In this document: one piece after another, positions 37,246 through 45,449 of the stretch
How positions within the stretch are numbered: position 1 is the first letter of the stretch
Layout of the letters: each line of letters opens with the position of its first letter
Assembly (NCBI RefSeq): GCF_003987495.1
Contig: NZ_NGJU01000006.1
Location: 1 to 64,000 of the forward strand
DNA from: Vagococcus salmoninarum
GTDB taxonomy: Bacteria; Bacillota; Bacilli; Lactobacillales; Vagococcaceae
Direction of reading: 5' to 3'
DNA length: 64,000 bases
Notes under the pieces: generated by a model
What the model saw: only the letters and a program-made list of their open reading frames with translations
What the model was told of the DNA's origin: nothing
Database searches by the model: none
Position numbers and translations under genes: made by a program

Positions 37246-37276
37246 GAAAAAGGTCTGGCTTAGCTAGGCCTTTTTC
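37246..37276 (+). terminator. Terminator at the end of the WxL locus
   Basis: AAAAAGGTCT/AGGCCTTTTT stem with one G-T pair and a T tract. Confidence 0.75.
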
Positions 37277-37344
37277 TATTAGTTAAGGTAAGGGCTTTTT
37301 GGTGAAAAAATTCATTTTTAATCATTGAAATGAATGGAAAAGCC

Positions 37345-37373
37345 TTGAAAAACATAACTAAAAGATGTATAAT
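37345..37373 (+). promoter_or_regulatory. rplK-rplA promoter
   Basis: -35 TTGAAA (37345-37350), exact 17-bp spacer, perfect -10 TATAAT (37368-37373). Confidence 0.85.
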
Positions 37374-37418
37374 AAACAAATGCGCAAACGTGCGCTGTTT
37401 TTTGGTTAGCCCAAAAAA

Positions 37419-37460
37419 CGTGGGAGGAGAAATCTTAATCTCCACATAACCACATCACGG
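37419..37460 (+). promoter_or_regulatory. Putative L1-binding leader motif before rplK
   Basis: CGTGGGAGG and ATAACCACAT share GTGG/CCAC complementarity. The same two blocks recur before rplA. By analogy with E. coli, L1 would bind here to repress the L11-L1 operon. Confidence 0.6.
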
Positions 37461-37479
37461 ACTTAAGGAGGTATGTCTC

Positions 37480-37902
37480 GTGGCAAAAAAAGTAGAAAAA
37501 TTAGTTAAATTGCAAATACCTGCAGGAAAAGCAACTCCAGCACCGCCAGTAGGACCTGCATTAGGACAAGCCGGTATTAACATCATGGGATTCACTAAAG
37601 AATTCAATGCTCGTACAGCTGATCAAGCTGGATTAATCATTCCAGTAGTAATCTCAGTATACGAAGACCGTTCGTTCACATTCGTAACAAAAACACCACC
37701 AGCAGCAGTTCTTTTAAAGAAAGCAGCTAACGTGGATAAAGGTTCAGGCGAACCAAACAAAAATAAAGTTGCCAACGTAACTAGCGATCAAGTTAGAGAA
37801 ATTGCAACACTTAAATTAGAAGACCTAAACGCAACTGACGTTGAAGCAGCAATGCGCATGGTTGAAGGTACTGCACGAAGCATGGGGATTACAGTAGGAT
37901 AA
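37480..37902 (+). CDS. rplK: 50S ribosomal protein L11
   Basis: A 140-residue L11. The N-terminal [23 protein letters not shown] and the C-terminal ARSMGITVG are diagnostic. It forms the GTPase-associated centre with 23S rRNA. The start is GTG, seven or eight bases behind AAGGAGGT. First gene of the L11-L1 operon. Confidence 0.97.
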   Translation: MAKKVEKLVKLQIPAGKATPAPPVGPALGQAGINIMGFTKEFNARTADQAGLIIPVVISVYEDRSFTFVTKTPPAAVLLKKAANVDKGSGEPNKNKVANVTSDQVREIATLKLEDLNATDVEAAMRMVEGTARSMGITVG

Positions 37903-37984
37903 ATCTTTAAACTGATTTATTAGTTAATACCTGTAACCACCGGAAGTAGCTTCTCAGTCGTTTCATATTTAAAGATATGAATTA

Positions 37985-38013
37985 CGTGGGAGGTTCTACC
38001 GTTATAACCACAT
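37985..38013 (+). promoter_or_regulatory. Putative L1-binding leader motif before rplA
   Basis: CGTGGGAGG ... ATAACCACAT as in front of rplK, just upstream of the rplA AAGGAGG site. Confidence 0.58.
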
Positions 38014-38029
38014 TCAAGGAGGAAACAAA

Positions 38030-38719
38030 ATGGCTAAAAAAGGCAAAAAAATGCAAGATGCATTAAAAAAAGTTGATACAACAAAAGTATACGCAGTAGC
38101 TGACGCTGTTGCATTAGCGAAAGATACAAACATTGCGAAATTTGACGCAACTGTTGAAGTAGCTTACCGTTTAAGCGTTGACCCTAAGAAAGCTGACCAA
38201 CAAATTCGTGGAGCAGTTGTACTGCCAAACGGAACTGGTAAAACTCAAACTGTTTTAGTATTCGCGAAAGGCGAAAAAGCAAAAGAAGCATTAGCTGCTG
38301 GCGCTGACTTCGTTGGCGATGCTGACATGGTTGAGAAGATCCAAAAAGGTTGGTTTGAGTTTGACGTAGTAGTAGCAACTCCAGACATGATGGCTGAAGT
38401 TGGTAAACTAGGACGTGTTTTAGGACCTAAAGGCTTAATGCCAAACCCTAAAACAGGAACTGTTACTATGGACGTAACTAAAGCTGTTAACGAAGTTAAA
38501 GCCGGTAAAGTGACTTACCGTGTTGATAAAGCTGGAAACATTCATGTTCCAATTGGTAAAGTATCATTTGATGATGCTAAACTAATCGAAAACTTCCAAA
38601 CTATCCACGATGTAATGCTTAAAGCTAAACCAGCTGCAACTAAAGGTACTTACATTAAAAACTTAGTAGTAACTACAACTTTTGGCCCTGGTGTTAAAGT
38701 TGACGTTGCATCTATCTAA
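38030..38719 (+). CDS. rplA: 50S ribosomal protein L1
   Basis: A 229-residue L1 with the signature [17 protein letters not shown] near residue 127. It binds 23S rRNA at the E-site stalk and, in characterised bacteria, represses its own operon through the mRNA. AAGGAGG precedes the ATG. Confidence 0.97.
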   Translation: MAKKGKKMQDALKKVDTTKVYAVADAVALAKDTNIAKFDATVEVAYRLSVDPKKADQQIRGAVVLPNGTGKTQTVLVFAKGEKAKEALAAGADFVGDADMVEKIQKGWFEFDVVVATPDMMAEVGKLGRVLGPKGLMPNPKTGTVTMDVTKAVNEVKAGKVTYRVDKAGNIHVPIGKVSFDDAKLIENFQTIHDVMLKAKPAATKGTYIKNLVVTTTFGPGVKVDVASI

Positions 38720-38785
38720 ATTTTAAAAAGATTCTTGACCTAGTAGCTTTGCTATGATAAAGTTATTAGGTTAAGATATTTATAT

Positions 38786-38900
38786 CTGTACCGAAGACAG
38801 TAGGAGGGCTTGCCCTTAATAACCTACCGAGGACGCTTATTGAGTAATCAATGGTCCCTCTATGTCACCGGTGGCATGGAGTTATTTGCTTTTAAACAAA
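38786..38900 (+). promoter_or_regulatory. L10 ribosomal-protein leader
   Basis: The 218-bp gap before rplJ contains the L10-leader blocks ACCGAAGACAGTAGG and CCTACCGAGG, which pair through GTAGG/CCTAC. L10(L12)4 binds this structure to control rplJ-rplL. TTGACC (38735-38740) with TAAAGT 17 bp later is a weak promoter candidate. Confidence 0.82.
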
Positions 38901-38937
38901 TCATTCCACCATCAACAAACCAGGAGGTGAAAATTAA

Positions 38938-39438
38938 ATGAGCGAATTAGCAATCACTAAAAAAGCCCAAGCAGTTGAAGAAGTAGCAGCTAAATTTTCA
39001 GCAGCAACATCTGTCGTAGTCGTTGACTACCGTGGATTAACTGTTGAACAAGTAACTGAATTACGTAAAGAATTGCGTGCGGCTAACGTAGAGATGAAAG
39101 TCATCAAAAACTCAATTCTATCTCGTGCCGCTGTTAAAGCTGGCTTAGAAGGTATGGAAGACGTTTTTGTTGGACCAACAGCTATTGCATTCAGTAACGA
39201 TGACGTTATTGCACCAGCTAAAATTATGAACGAATTTGCTGCTAAAGCAGAAGCGTTAGAAATTAAAGGTGGTGTCATTGAAGGTAAAGTATCTTCAGTA
39301 GACGAAATCGTATCACTAGCAAAACTTCCAAACCGCGAAGGTATGCTATCTATGTTACTATCTGTATTACAAGCTCCTGTCCGCAACGTGGCTTACGCCA
39401 TCAATGCAGTGGTAGAAGCAAAAGACGAAGTTGCTTAA
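38938..39438 (+). CDS. rplJ: 50S ribosomal protein L10
   Basis: A 166-residue L10 with [20 protein letters not shown] and [15 protein letters not shown] in the N-terminal domain. It anchors L7/L12 dimers on the ribosome. AGGAGGTGA precedes the ATG; an L10 leader lies upstream. Confidence 0.97.
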   Translation: MSELAITKKAQAVEEVAAKFSAATSVVVVDYRGLTVEQVTELRKELRAANVEMKVIKNSILSRAAVKAGLEGMEDVFVGPTAIAFSNDDVIAPAKIMNEFAAKAEALEIKGGVIEGKVSSVDEIVSLAKLPNREGMLSMLLSVLQAPVRNVAYAINAVVEAKDEVA

Positions 39439-39509
39439 TTGCAGCCTAAGCTTTTAGCAAGATAATTTTCACAAAAAAATAATAAAACATATAATGGAGG
39501 AATTTCAAA

Positions 39510-39875
39510 ATGTCATTAAACATTGAACAAATCGTAGCCGATTTAAAAGAATCTAGTATCTTAGAATTAAACGACTTAGTAAAAGCAATTGAAGAAGAAT
39601 TTGGTGTATCTGCTGCTGCTCCTGTAGCTGCTGCTGGTGCTGGTGTTGCCGCTGCTGAAGAACAAACTGAATTCACTGTAGAATTAACTGCAGCTGGAGA
39701 CCAAAAAGTTAAAGTTATCAAAGCAGTTCGTGAAGCAACTGGTCTTGGCTTAAAAGAAGCTAAAGCTGTTGTAGATGGCGCTCCTGGTGCTGTTAAAGAA
39801 GGCGTATCTAAAGAAGAAGCTGAAGCATTAAAAGCTACTTTAGAAGAAGTTGGCGCTACTATTACATTAAAATAG
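39510..39875 (+). CDS. rplL: 50S ribosomal protein L7/L12
   Basis: A 121-residue L7/L12: N-terminal dimerisation domain, Ala-rich hinge ([15 protein letters not shown]) and C-terminal domain ([24 protein letters not shown]). GGAGG lies before the ATG. It is the last host gene before the prophage. Confidence 0.98.
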   Translation: MSLNIEQIVADLKESSILELNDLVKAIEEEFGVSAAAPVAAAGAGVAAAEEQTEFTVELTAAGDQKVKVIKAVREATGLGLKEAKAVVDGAPGAVKEGVSKEEAEALKATLEEVGATITLK

Positions 39876-39892
39876 TTTTCAGATTATTTAAG

Positions 39893-39936
39893 AGACTGAA
39901 ACCCTTGATACATAAGGGTTTTGGTCTTTTTTTATT
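39893..39936 (+). terminator. rplL operon terminator
   Basis: AGACTGAAACCCTT pairs with AAGGGTTTTGGTCT (one G-T), followed by seven T. The prophage begins immediately after it. Confidence 0.88.
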
Positions 39937-39938
39937 TC

Positions 39939-39962
39939 TTTGACCATACTTTTGACCATACT
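39939..39962. repeat. Tandem 12-bp direct repeat at the prophage left end (attL region)
   Basis: TTTGACCATACT occurs twice back-to-back, a few bases after the integrase stop on the minus strand. It is a candidate integrase arm-binding site or part of attL. The attL core cannot be fixed because attR is outside the window. Confidence 0.55.
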
Positions 39963-39966
39963 ATTT

Positions 39967-41106
39967 TTAAAAGTTGACAAAGTTTGCAAACTTTTCAGCA
40001 GATAATTCTTTCTGTTTTTCAGTGACATGAGTATAGATATTCATCGTTGTATGGATATCAGAATGGCCTAAACGATCTTGTACGTCTTTAATAGAAAGTC
40101 CTGCTTCAAACAATATACTGCAGTGAGTATGTCTAAATCCATGGATTGTTATGTCATTCATACCTGATTTCTTGCATATCCTTGTAAGTACCGTATTTAA
40201 TCTGTTTAGACTTAAATAATTATTATTTTCAGATGGAAAGATAATTTGATGGATTGAATTAGCATTAGTGCCATGTTGTAAAAGGTAACTTTTTTGCAAT
40301 TGTCGCCAGTCTCTAAGTATTTTTACCGTGACGTTATCTAAAGAAATTACTCTGTCTGAAGAACTAGTTTTGGGCGGATTGGTTTTAAGCTGATTGTTTG
40401 CATCACTAACTAAAGTCTTAGAAATTTTTAAAGTTTTGTTGAAGAAATCTATGTCTGTCCACTCCAAAGCAAGCAATTCTCCTTTTCTGATTCCAGTAAA
40501 TGCAAGTAATCTAAATGCTGGCAAGCTAATTACGAAGCTGTCCTTTTTACAAAGTTCTAAGAAATCTTTTAATTCATACTTATCAAAGTACTTAATTTTA
40601 TTTTTTTTAGGTGAAGCATTACCTTTTGAAAAATTGACCTGGTCCATCGGGTTTGTAGAAATTATATTTAACTGTTTAGCGTAGTTAAAGACTTGTGAAG
40701 TATAAGATTTTAAAGCCCGGTGAGTTGCATATTTGTTTTTCCAAGAGTTCGCAACTTCTTGACAATATGCAACATTATAGGAGTCGATTTGTTTGTTGGA
40801 AAACGCAAGCAAAATATGTTTGTCAAATAAGTAATTAACAGTAATGAATGTACTTTCTCTGACAGTTTCTTTATATTGTAGCAGCCACATATCCTTAACT
40901 TCTGCAAAACTGTATTTCTTTTCTGTTGTTAATGTTCCATCTTTAGCAGATAGTTCAAGTCTAGAAAGTGCTATTTTTGCCTCTTTCTTAGTTCTGAAAC
41001 CTCTACGAGTGGTGTACTTTCTCTTTCTGGTTACAGGATCAATTCCTAAATATGCTTTAAAATACCACCATTTACTTCCATCCTTTTTGTTATATTGCCT
41101 TATCAT
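39967..41106 (-). CDS. int: Phage tyrosine integrase
   Basis: A 379-residue site-specific integrase with an N-terminal AP2-like arm-binding domain (WWYFKAYLGIDPVTRKRKYTTRRGF), a SAM-like core-binding domain and the catalytic domain: Arg in FTGIRKGELLAL, HGFRHTHCS, LGHSDIHTTMNIYTHV with the nucleophile Tyr. The ATG at 41106 follows AAGGAG; an upstream in-frame start at 41148 lacks such a site. It lies at the left end of the prophage and faces the rplL terminator, marking this as the integration junction. Confidence 0.93.
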   Translation of the reverse strand: MIRQYNKKDGSKWWYFKAYLGIDPVTRKRKYTTRRGFRTKKEAKIALSRLELSAKDGTLTTEKKYSFAEVKDMWLLQYKETVRESTFITVNYLFDKHILLAFSNKQIDSYNVAYCQEVANSWKNKYATHRALKSYTSQVFNYAKQLNIISTNPMDQVNFSKGNASPKKNKIKYFDKYELKDFLELCKKDSFVISLPAFRLLAFTGIRKGELLALEWTDIDFFNKTLKISKTLVSDANNQLKTNPPKTSSSDRVISLDNVTVKILRDWRQLQKSYLLQHGTNANSIHQIIFPSENNNYLSLNRLNTVLTRICKKSGMNDITIHGFRHTHCSILFEAGLSIKDVQDRLGHSDIHTTMNIYTHVTEKQKELSAEKFANFVNF

Positions 41107-41237
41107 ATACTCGTTCTCCTTCCTCTTCAAATAAAGTATGTCATGCAAAAGCTATTTTCGTGACATATATGTAGCAAAAAGTAGCCTAGTGATAGGTGTG
41201 ATTTATGTTAAGCGTTGTAAATATAGAAGCACTGATG

Positions 41238-41672
41238 TTAGTCGTTAAGAGGGACGTCAATTATTTTGCTGGTATCATAATTAGAATACAAATATAGTAC
41301 TTTATAATGCTCATCATCAGTTTTACTATAAAGAAATGTTAATTTATATACTTTGTCCTGATATGTAAATTCGGTGATCCCGTTAATAACATTTTTATAG
41401 ACTTCACCTGTTTCAGAATTTACCTCGTCTGGACTACCATAAACTTTTAAAATATCAGGATTCGTATTCAGTTTTAAATTGTCAATTTGATAAAGTTCTT
41501 TTATATGTTTTTCGGCAAGAGTTATAAATTCGCCTTTACTATCTTTTTCAATAGTGAAGGTGTTTCTAGTCTTGTCATCTTTTTTTTTGTCTCGGCTATT
41601 TGATTTATCGCTACATGCTGATGTTACTAAGCAAAAACTCAACAAAATAGCTACTAGTAATTTTTTCTTCAC
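41238..41672 (-). CDS. Prophage lipoprotein
   Basis: A 144-residue predicted lipoprotein: a signal peptide (VKKKLLVAILLSFCLVTSACS) with lipobox VTSAC, then a Lys/Asp-rich stretch and a small domain of unknown type. I prefer the GTG at 41672, eight bases after AGGGGTGAT; an ATG at 41696 overlaps the end of the repressor gene. It is cotranscribed with the repressor, so it is expressed in the lysogen. Genes here often serve superinfection exclusion or lysogenic conversion; that is inference. Confidence 0.75.
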   Translation of the reverse strand: MKKKLLVAILLSFCLVTSACSDKSNSRDKKKDDKTRNTFTIEKDSKGEFITLAEKHIKELYQIDNLKLNTNPDILKVYGSPDEVNSETGEVYKNVINGITEFTYQDKVYKLTFLYSKTDDEHYKVLYLYSNYDTSKIIDVPLND

Positions 41673-41692
41673 AAGATCACCCCTACTCATTT

Positions 41693-42409
41693 TCATAAAA
41701 CCACTCTACCGTATACACTAATTTCATTACTACCGTTTGCGATAATATCTTCATATAGCCTGTTTAAAGACACTAGTCGTAATTTATCTCCTTCAACATA
41801 CATCTTTTTGATAAACGCCTCACCGTCTATTAGAACAACCCCAATTTGACCGTTGCGCACATCTTCATCTTTAACCACAAAAACTATTTCCCCATCTTGG
41901 AACATAGGTTCCATCGAATCCCCTTGGACTCTAAATGCTGTATCGTATTTATTCGGAATGAAACCGTTATATGATATTCGTTCGGTGTGATTGGCATCTA
42001 AGTCTACAACGCCTGTACCTGCTGAAACGCTTGATTGAATATCAACGTCACGATATTCTCTTAGATCAATGATGTTGTTTTCTTGGTCATTCAATTCTTT
42101 TTTTGCCATTTCGTAAACTTTCTTTTTTCTCTCTGTTTCAAGTCTTTTTATAATGTCGTTTAGATTGTCAATAATAGTTTGATCTTCATCATATATCATG
42201 ATATTTTCTCTATCCAATTTAAGAAAATCTTTTGGGTCCATGTTCAAACCTTCGGCAATTTTTATAACGTTCTCAACTTTCGAATTTAATACACCACGTT
42301 CTAAGATAGAGCGAACTGTAGTGTACGGTAGTTCAATTTCTTCCGAGAAATATTTAATATTTCCAAATCTATTTTCAATTAATTCTTTAATGCCTTTTTC
42401 AACTGTCAT
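41693..42409 (-). CDS. CI-like phage repressor (XRE HTH plus S24 peptidase)
   Basis: A 238-residue repressor. The N-terminal helix-turn-helix (NIKYFSEEIELPYTTVRSILERG) is followed by a linker and a LexA/CI-type autoprotease domain: an Ala-Gly cleavage candidate in SSVSAGTGVV, the nucleophile Ser in FRVQGDSMEPMF and the general-base Lys in GEAFIKKMY. RecA-stimulated self-cleavage would induce the prophage. It is transcribed leftward from a promoter whose spacer contains an operator. Confidence 0.93.
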   Translation of the reverse strand: MTVEKGIKELIENRFGNIKYFSEEIELPYTTVRSILERGVLNSKVENVIKIAEGLNMDPKDFLKLDRENIMIYDEDQTIIDNLNDIIKRLETERKKKVYEMAKKELNDQENNIIDLREYRDVDIQSSVSAGTGVVDLDANHTERISYNGFIPNKYDTAFRVQGDSMEPMFQDGEIVFVVKDEDVRNGQIGVVLIDGEAFIKKMYVEGDKLRLVSLNRLYEDIIANGSNEISVYGRVVL

Positions 42410-42438
42410 CTTATTATACCTCCCTGAACTTTAATCAC

Positions 42439-42467
42439 ATCATACCATACGAAAAATCGTATATCAA
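42439..42467 (-). promoter_or_regulatory. Leftward repressor promoter
   Basis: On the minus strand: -35 TTGATA (42462-42467), 17-bp spacer, -10 TATGAT (42439-42444). Operator 1 fills the spacer. Confidence 0.83.
42447..42462. promoter_or_regulatory. Repressor operator 1
   Basis: ATACGAAAAATCGTAT, a 16-bp near-perfect palindrome. Confidence 0.85.
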
Positions 42468-42484
42468 TACATATTTGTAAATGA

Positions 42485-42500
42485 ATACGAATTTTAGTGT
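42485..42500. promoter_or_regulatory. Degenerate repressor operator 2
   Basis: ATACGAATTTTAGTGT keeps only the left half-site of the palindrome. Confidence 0.6.
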
Positions 42501-42528
42501 TGACTAGTTACGAATTTTCGTATATAGT
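42500..42528 (+). promoter_or_regulatory. Rightward early promoter
   Basis: -35 TTGACT (42500-42505), 17-bp spacer, -10 TATAGT (42523-42528). Operator 3 occupies the spacer. Confidence 0.85.
42508..42523. promoter_or_regulatory. Repressor operator 3
   Basis: TTACGAATTTTCGTAT palindrome. Confidence 0.85.
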
Positions 42529-42569
42529 AATGTCATAGGAAAGAAAAACAAGCGCAACAACACGACAGG

Positions 42570-42585
42570 ATACGAAAATTCGTAT
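42570..42585. promoter_or_regulatory. Repressor operator 4
   Basis: Perfect palindrome ATACGAAAATTCGTAT, just upstream of the Cro-like gene's ribosome binding site. Confidence 0.85.
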
Positions 42586-42606
42586 CTAATGTAAAGGAGG
42601 AAGATC

Positions 42607-42813
42607 ATGTTAAATATAGACGAAGTAAGAAGACAAAAAAAAGTAACGCTAGTTGATATGGGGGACTTGTTAGGTGTTAAGTATCAAACTATTTCAGAAA
42701 AGATTGACGGTAAGTCAGATTTCAAGTTTGGCGAAGCGTTAATAATACAAGAAAATTTTTTTCCAGAGTATGAGCTTAAGTTTTTATTCTCAAAAAAAAA
42801 ACAGGAGGCGTAA
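42607..42813 (+). CDS. Cro-like XRE regulator
   Basis: A 68-residue helix-turn-helix protein (VTLVDMGDLLGVKYQTISEKI is the HTH). First gene behind the rightward promoter, the usual place for Cro. AAAGGAGGAAG precedes the ATG. Confidence 0.85.
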   Translation: MLNIDEVRRQKKVTLVDMGDLLGVKYQTISEKIDGKSDFKFGEALIIQENFFPEYELKFLFSKKKQEA

Positions 42814-42815
42814 CT

Positions 42816-43595
42816 ATGAAACTACAAGTAATCAACGAACAAGAATTACTCGGTCAAGATTTTAAAGTTTATGGCGATTTAGAAAATCCGTTGTTTTTAG
42901 CTAAAGATGTTGCGAGATGGATTGATTACGATATTTCAAACGTTTCTAAAATGGTTAAAAACGTAGATGACGACGAGAAGGTAATCACTCGTACTAATAA
43001 TACGAGCGCGACATTCCTGACGGAAGACGGACTATACGAAGTTTTAATGCAATCCCGAAAACCGATTGCTAAGAAGTTTAAAAAAGCTGTAAAACAAATT
43101 TTAAAGGATATCCGCAAACACGGTATGTATGCAAAAGATGAATTGCTAGAAAATCCAGATTTGTTGATTGAAGTCGCTACTAAGTATAAAGAAGAACGGA
43201 ACAAACGGATTGAATTAGAGCAAGAGAAAGTATTACTTGAGAGTACTATTGCTGAGTACGAGCCTAAAATAAGCTATCTAGACATGATACTTAATTCAGA
43301 AGATACAGTTACGGTCACACAAATAGCTCAGGATTATGGTATGACGGCTAACCAGTTCAACAAGATTTTAGTTGAGTTGAAGGTTCAGTGGAAAGTAAAC
43401 GGTCAATGGGTTCTAACTAGAATTTACAAAGGTCAAGGGTATGTTAAATCAAAAACAGCTGAAGTCCCTCGGAAGAATGGTAGCTTAAAAATAGTAATGA
43501 ATACACGCTGGACACAAAAAGGTCGGGTTATGTTGTATGAGTTGCTAAAAGCAGAAGGTTATTATCCAGAATTTGATCTAAAAGAAATCGCATAG
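42816..43595 (+). CDS. Phage antirepressor (BRO-N plus ANT domain)
   Basis: A 259-residue protein. The N-terminal BRO-like domain (DLENPLFLAKDVARWIDYD onward, with FLTEDGLYEVLMQSRKPIAKKFK) is joined by a coiled-coil stretch (KYKEERNKRIELEQEKVLLES) to a C-terminal KilAC/ANT DNA-binding domain (TVTVTQIAQDYGMTANQFN; TRWTQKGRVMLYELL). Such antirepressors relieve phage repression. It directly follows cro. Confidence 0.9.
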   Translation: MKLQVINEQELLGQDFKVYGDLENPLFLAKDVARWIDYDISNVSKMVKNVDDDEKVITRTNNTSATFLTEDGLYEVLMQSRKPIAKKFKKAVKQILKDIRKHGMYAKDELLENPDLLIEVATKYKEERNKRIELEQEKVLLESTIAEYEPKISYLDMILNSEDTVTVTQIAQDYGMTANQFNKILVELKVQWKVNGQWVLTRIYKGQGYVKSKTAEVPRKNGSLKIVMNTRWTQKGRVMLYELLKAEGYYPEFDLKEIA

Positions 43596-43607
43596 GAGGA
43601 ATAAACA

Positions 43608-43898
43608 ATGCAAATAACAATACCGGATAATGTTATTGAAAAGGAACTTGCAGAAAAGTTAGTTTTTATAGTATTAAAAGAAGTTGATTCAAGGCTGAAA
43701 CTGCTAAATCAGACAGTTGAACTTCCGCCGTATCCCAATAAATCACAAGTGAAAGAGGTCTTAGGGATTGGTGATGATAAGTTAAGCGATTGGTTAGCCA
43801 GAGGTCTTAAGTGTCAAATATGGAGTAAGCAAGATATTCGCATCGAAAGAGGGGAACTGCAAGAGTTCTTAAAAAAAATGGAAGTAAAAGAGGTTTAG
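43608..43898 (+). CDS. Small DUF771-like phage DNA-binding protein
   Basis: A 96-residue protein starting MQITIPDNVIEKELAEK. The C-terminal half contains a winged-helix-like segment (NKSQVKEVLGIGDDKLSDWLARG), consistent with DUF771 or excisionase-like phage proteins. AGGAGG precedes the ATG. Role unproven. Confidence 0.7.
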   Translation: MQITIPDNVIEKELAEKLVFIVLKEVDSRLKLLNQTVELPPYPNKSQVKEVLGIGDDKLSDWLARGLKCQIWSKQDIRIERGELQEFLKKMEVKEV

Positions 43899-43911
43899 GA
43901 GGCGTTATCAC

Positions 43912-44073
43912 ATCGAGCAGCGGGCTAAAGAAATGTTAATAAAGTTTATTGCATTAACTGGCGGCAGATCATATTCAGAAGTAAATCAAATGATGGGCCA
44001 TTTGCCAACTAAAAGTATTGAAAAAATGGCTTTTGTAATGAAAGGGGTGAAATCACATGAAATACAAGGTTAG
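43912..44073 (+). CDS. Small phage protein, possible ATC start
   Basis: From ATC at 43912 it encodes 53 residues (IEQRAKEMLIKFIALTGGRS at the N-terminus). GGAGG lies nine bases upstream of this ATC and the frame has no ATG, GTG or TTG closer to it. The first ATG is at 43933 (46 residues) but lacks a ribosome binding site. The protein is not recognised. Confidence 0.55.
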   Translation: MEQRAKEMLIKFIALTGGRSYSEVNQMMGHLPTKSIEKMAFVMKGVKSHEIQG

Positions 44074-44236
44074 ACGATTTATTTTTCTAGTAATAATTTT
44101 GTCACTAGGTGCGTACTTGGGTAGCAAAGACCTGAGCATTACATTAGCAGGGATTGGCGGTGTCTTAGTTGGGTACCTAGCCAAAGCTGAAGACAATCAA
44201 TACGAGCGCACAAAGGAGCATAGAGCCTATGAATAG
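44057..44236 (+). CDS. Small phage membrane protein
   Basis: 59 residues with two hydrophobic segments (FIFLVIILSLGAYLG and LAGIGGVLVGYLA) and a charged C-terminus. AAAGGGGTGA precedes the ATG, which lies inside the end of the previous gene. Function unknown. Confidence 0.65.
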   Translation: MKYKVRRFIFLVIILSLGAYLGSKDLSITLAGIGGVLVGYLAKAEDNQYERTKEHRAYE

Positions 44237-44351
44237 AGAGGAACTATTAGTTAAGGGAGAACACCAAGCGAAATGTTGGTGGTACCTAGGCGGCAAACAA
44301 AAAGTTTTTAAAGCACAAAAAAAGACCAACCAGGACGGCAATCCTCGTTAG
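44229..44351 (+). CDS. Very small phage protein
   Basis: 40 residues (MNREELLVKGEHQAKCWWYL at the start), with AAGGAG upstream and an 8-base overlap with the preceding gene. Overlap and ribosome binding site support it; no function recognised. Confidence 0.55.
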   Translation: MNREELLVKGEHQAKCWWYLGGKQKVFKAQKKTNQDGNPR

Positions 44352-44435
44352 TCATAAATAAACATTTGTATAAACATCTAAATAAAAGATACCACGAAAC
44401 GAGCAAAAAGGCAATCTGTGAAACATTTTAGGGGT

Positions 44436-44514
44436 CAAAAGTATTATTTTACTGAAAGACAGTTAAAGCGTTGATACATATAGCTTATAAGCGTTAGTAG
44501 TTACTTGTGATTAT
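44436..44514 (+). repeat. 79-bp conserved element, copy A
   Basis: Shares with 52890-52968 an identical 15-base start (CAAAAGTATTATTTT), AAAGCRTTGA at the same offset, TAAGCGTT at a shifted offset and an identical end TACTTGTGATTAT. TGTGATTAT resembles an extended -10, so it may be a phage-specific promoter or regulator site. It lies upstream of the recombinase at 44574. Confidence 0.65.
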
Positions 44515-44573
44515 ATAGACTAAAGGCAACTAAACGCAAGTGTTTTAGTGGGATATTAGAGGAGGATGTTTGC

Positions 44574-45425
44574 ATGTTATTGAAGGTAGAAGAATACAAA
44601 ACATATTTAAAAGATGGTGAAAAAGCAGATAACACAATTAGAGATTATGTAACGACTTTAAAACAGTTAGAAGATTATCTTAATTTTCATCAGATAACGG
44701 AAATAACGAAAACGGTTATGACTGACTACAAGGAATATCTCACGATGCTAGAATTTCAAAAAGGTGACACGAAGAAAAATTATGAAATTAGTTCGATTAA
44801 TCAAACAATCACCAAATTAAATGTGTATTTTAACTGGATATACAACGTTGATGATGGCGGGAAAAATCCTTTGAGTTTAAAACAGCATAACACTCAAATT
44901 AAAGCTCACAGGAAGTCTATAGATGACACGGACTATAAGAGGATGTTAAAGAATGCTCATTCCAGAGAGACTTACCAATTCATGCTTGTAATCGCTAATA
45001 CAGGTATGAGGATTACTGAGGTTCTTAAACTTAAAGTTTCTGATCTGGATAAAAAAATTATTAGAATAAGCAATAAAGGAAAATTTAAAACAGTGTCATT
45101 ACCATTATGGTTGAGGCGGGAGTTAAAGAAATATGTAATTGATGCCCTCTGGGGTAATGAAGACAGCTTTATTTTTCCTAAGTCCAAAACAAGTTATAGA
45201 AATTACATTAAAAAAACTGCTGGTAAAGCAAAAGTGAACTCGGAGAAAGCTTATCCACATTCATTTAGACACTATTTTGCTAAACAATATATTCTCAAGC
45301 ACAACGGGAATATATCAGATTTACAGCAATTGTTAGGCCATTCAAATATTCAAACGACTGCAATCTATACACATTTAAGTGTAGAAGAACTCGCAGCCAT
45401 TCAGCGTAAAGTCAAGAATATCTAA
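44574..45425 (+). CDS. Tyrosine recombinase, XerC/D-like (early-region copy 1)
   Basis: A 283-residue recombinase with an N-terminal core-binding domain (YLKDGEKADNTIRDYVTTL) and a full catalytic set: Arg in ANTGMRITEVL, HSFRHYFAK, LGHSNIQTTAIYTHLS with Tyr. It is separate from the prophage integrase at the left end. GAGGAGG precedes the ATG. It lies just before the replisome organiser; a role in dimer resolution or DNA rearrangement is possible. Confidence 0.85.
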   Translation: MLLKVEEYKTYLKDGEKADNTIRDYVTTLKQLEDYLNFHQITEITKTVMTDYKEYLTMLEFQKGDTKKNYEISSINQTITKLNVYFNWIYNVDDGGKNPLSLKQHNTQIKAHRKSIDDTDYKRMLKNAHSRETYQFMLVIANTGMRITEVLKLKVSDLDKKIIRISNKGKFKTVSLPLWLRRELKKYVIDALWGNEDSFIFPKSKTSYRNYIKKTAGKAKVNSEKAYPHSFRHYFAKQYILKHNGNISDLQQLLGHSNIQTTAIYTHLSVEELAAIQRKVKNI

Positions 45426-45449
45426 ATTGTTTTAAGGAGGTAAAAATAA

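Noticed and set aside
39027-39386. ORF opposite rplJ
   Set aside because: Shadow frame of a highly conserved ribosomal gene.
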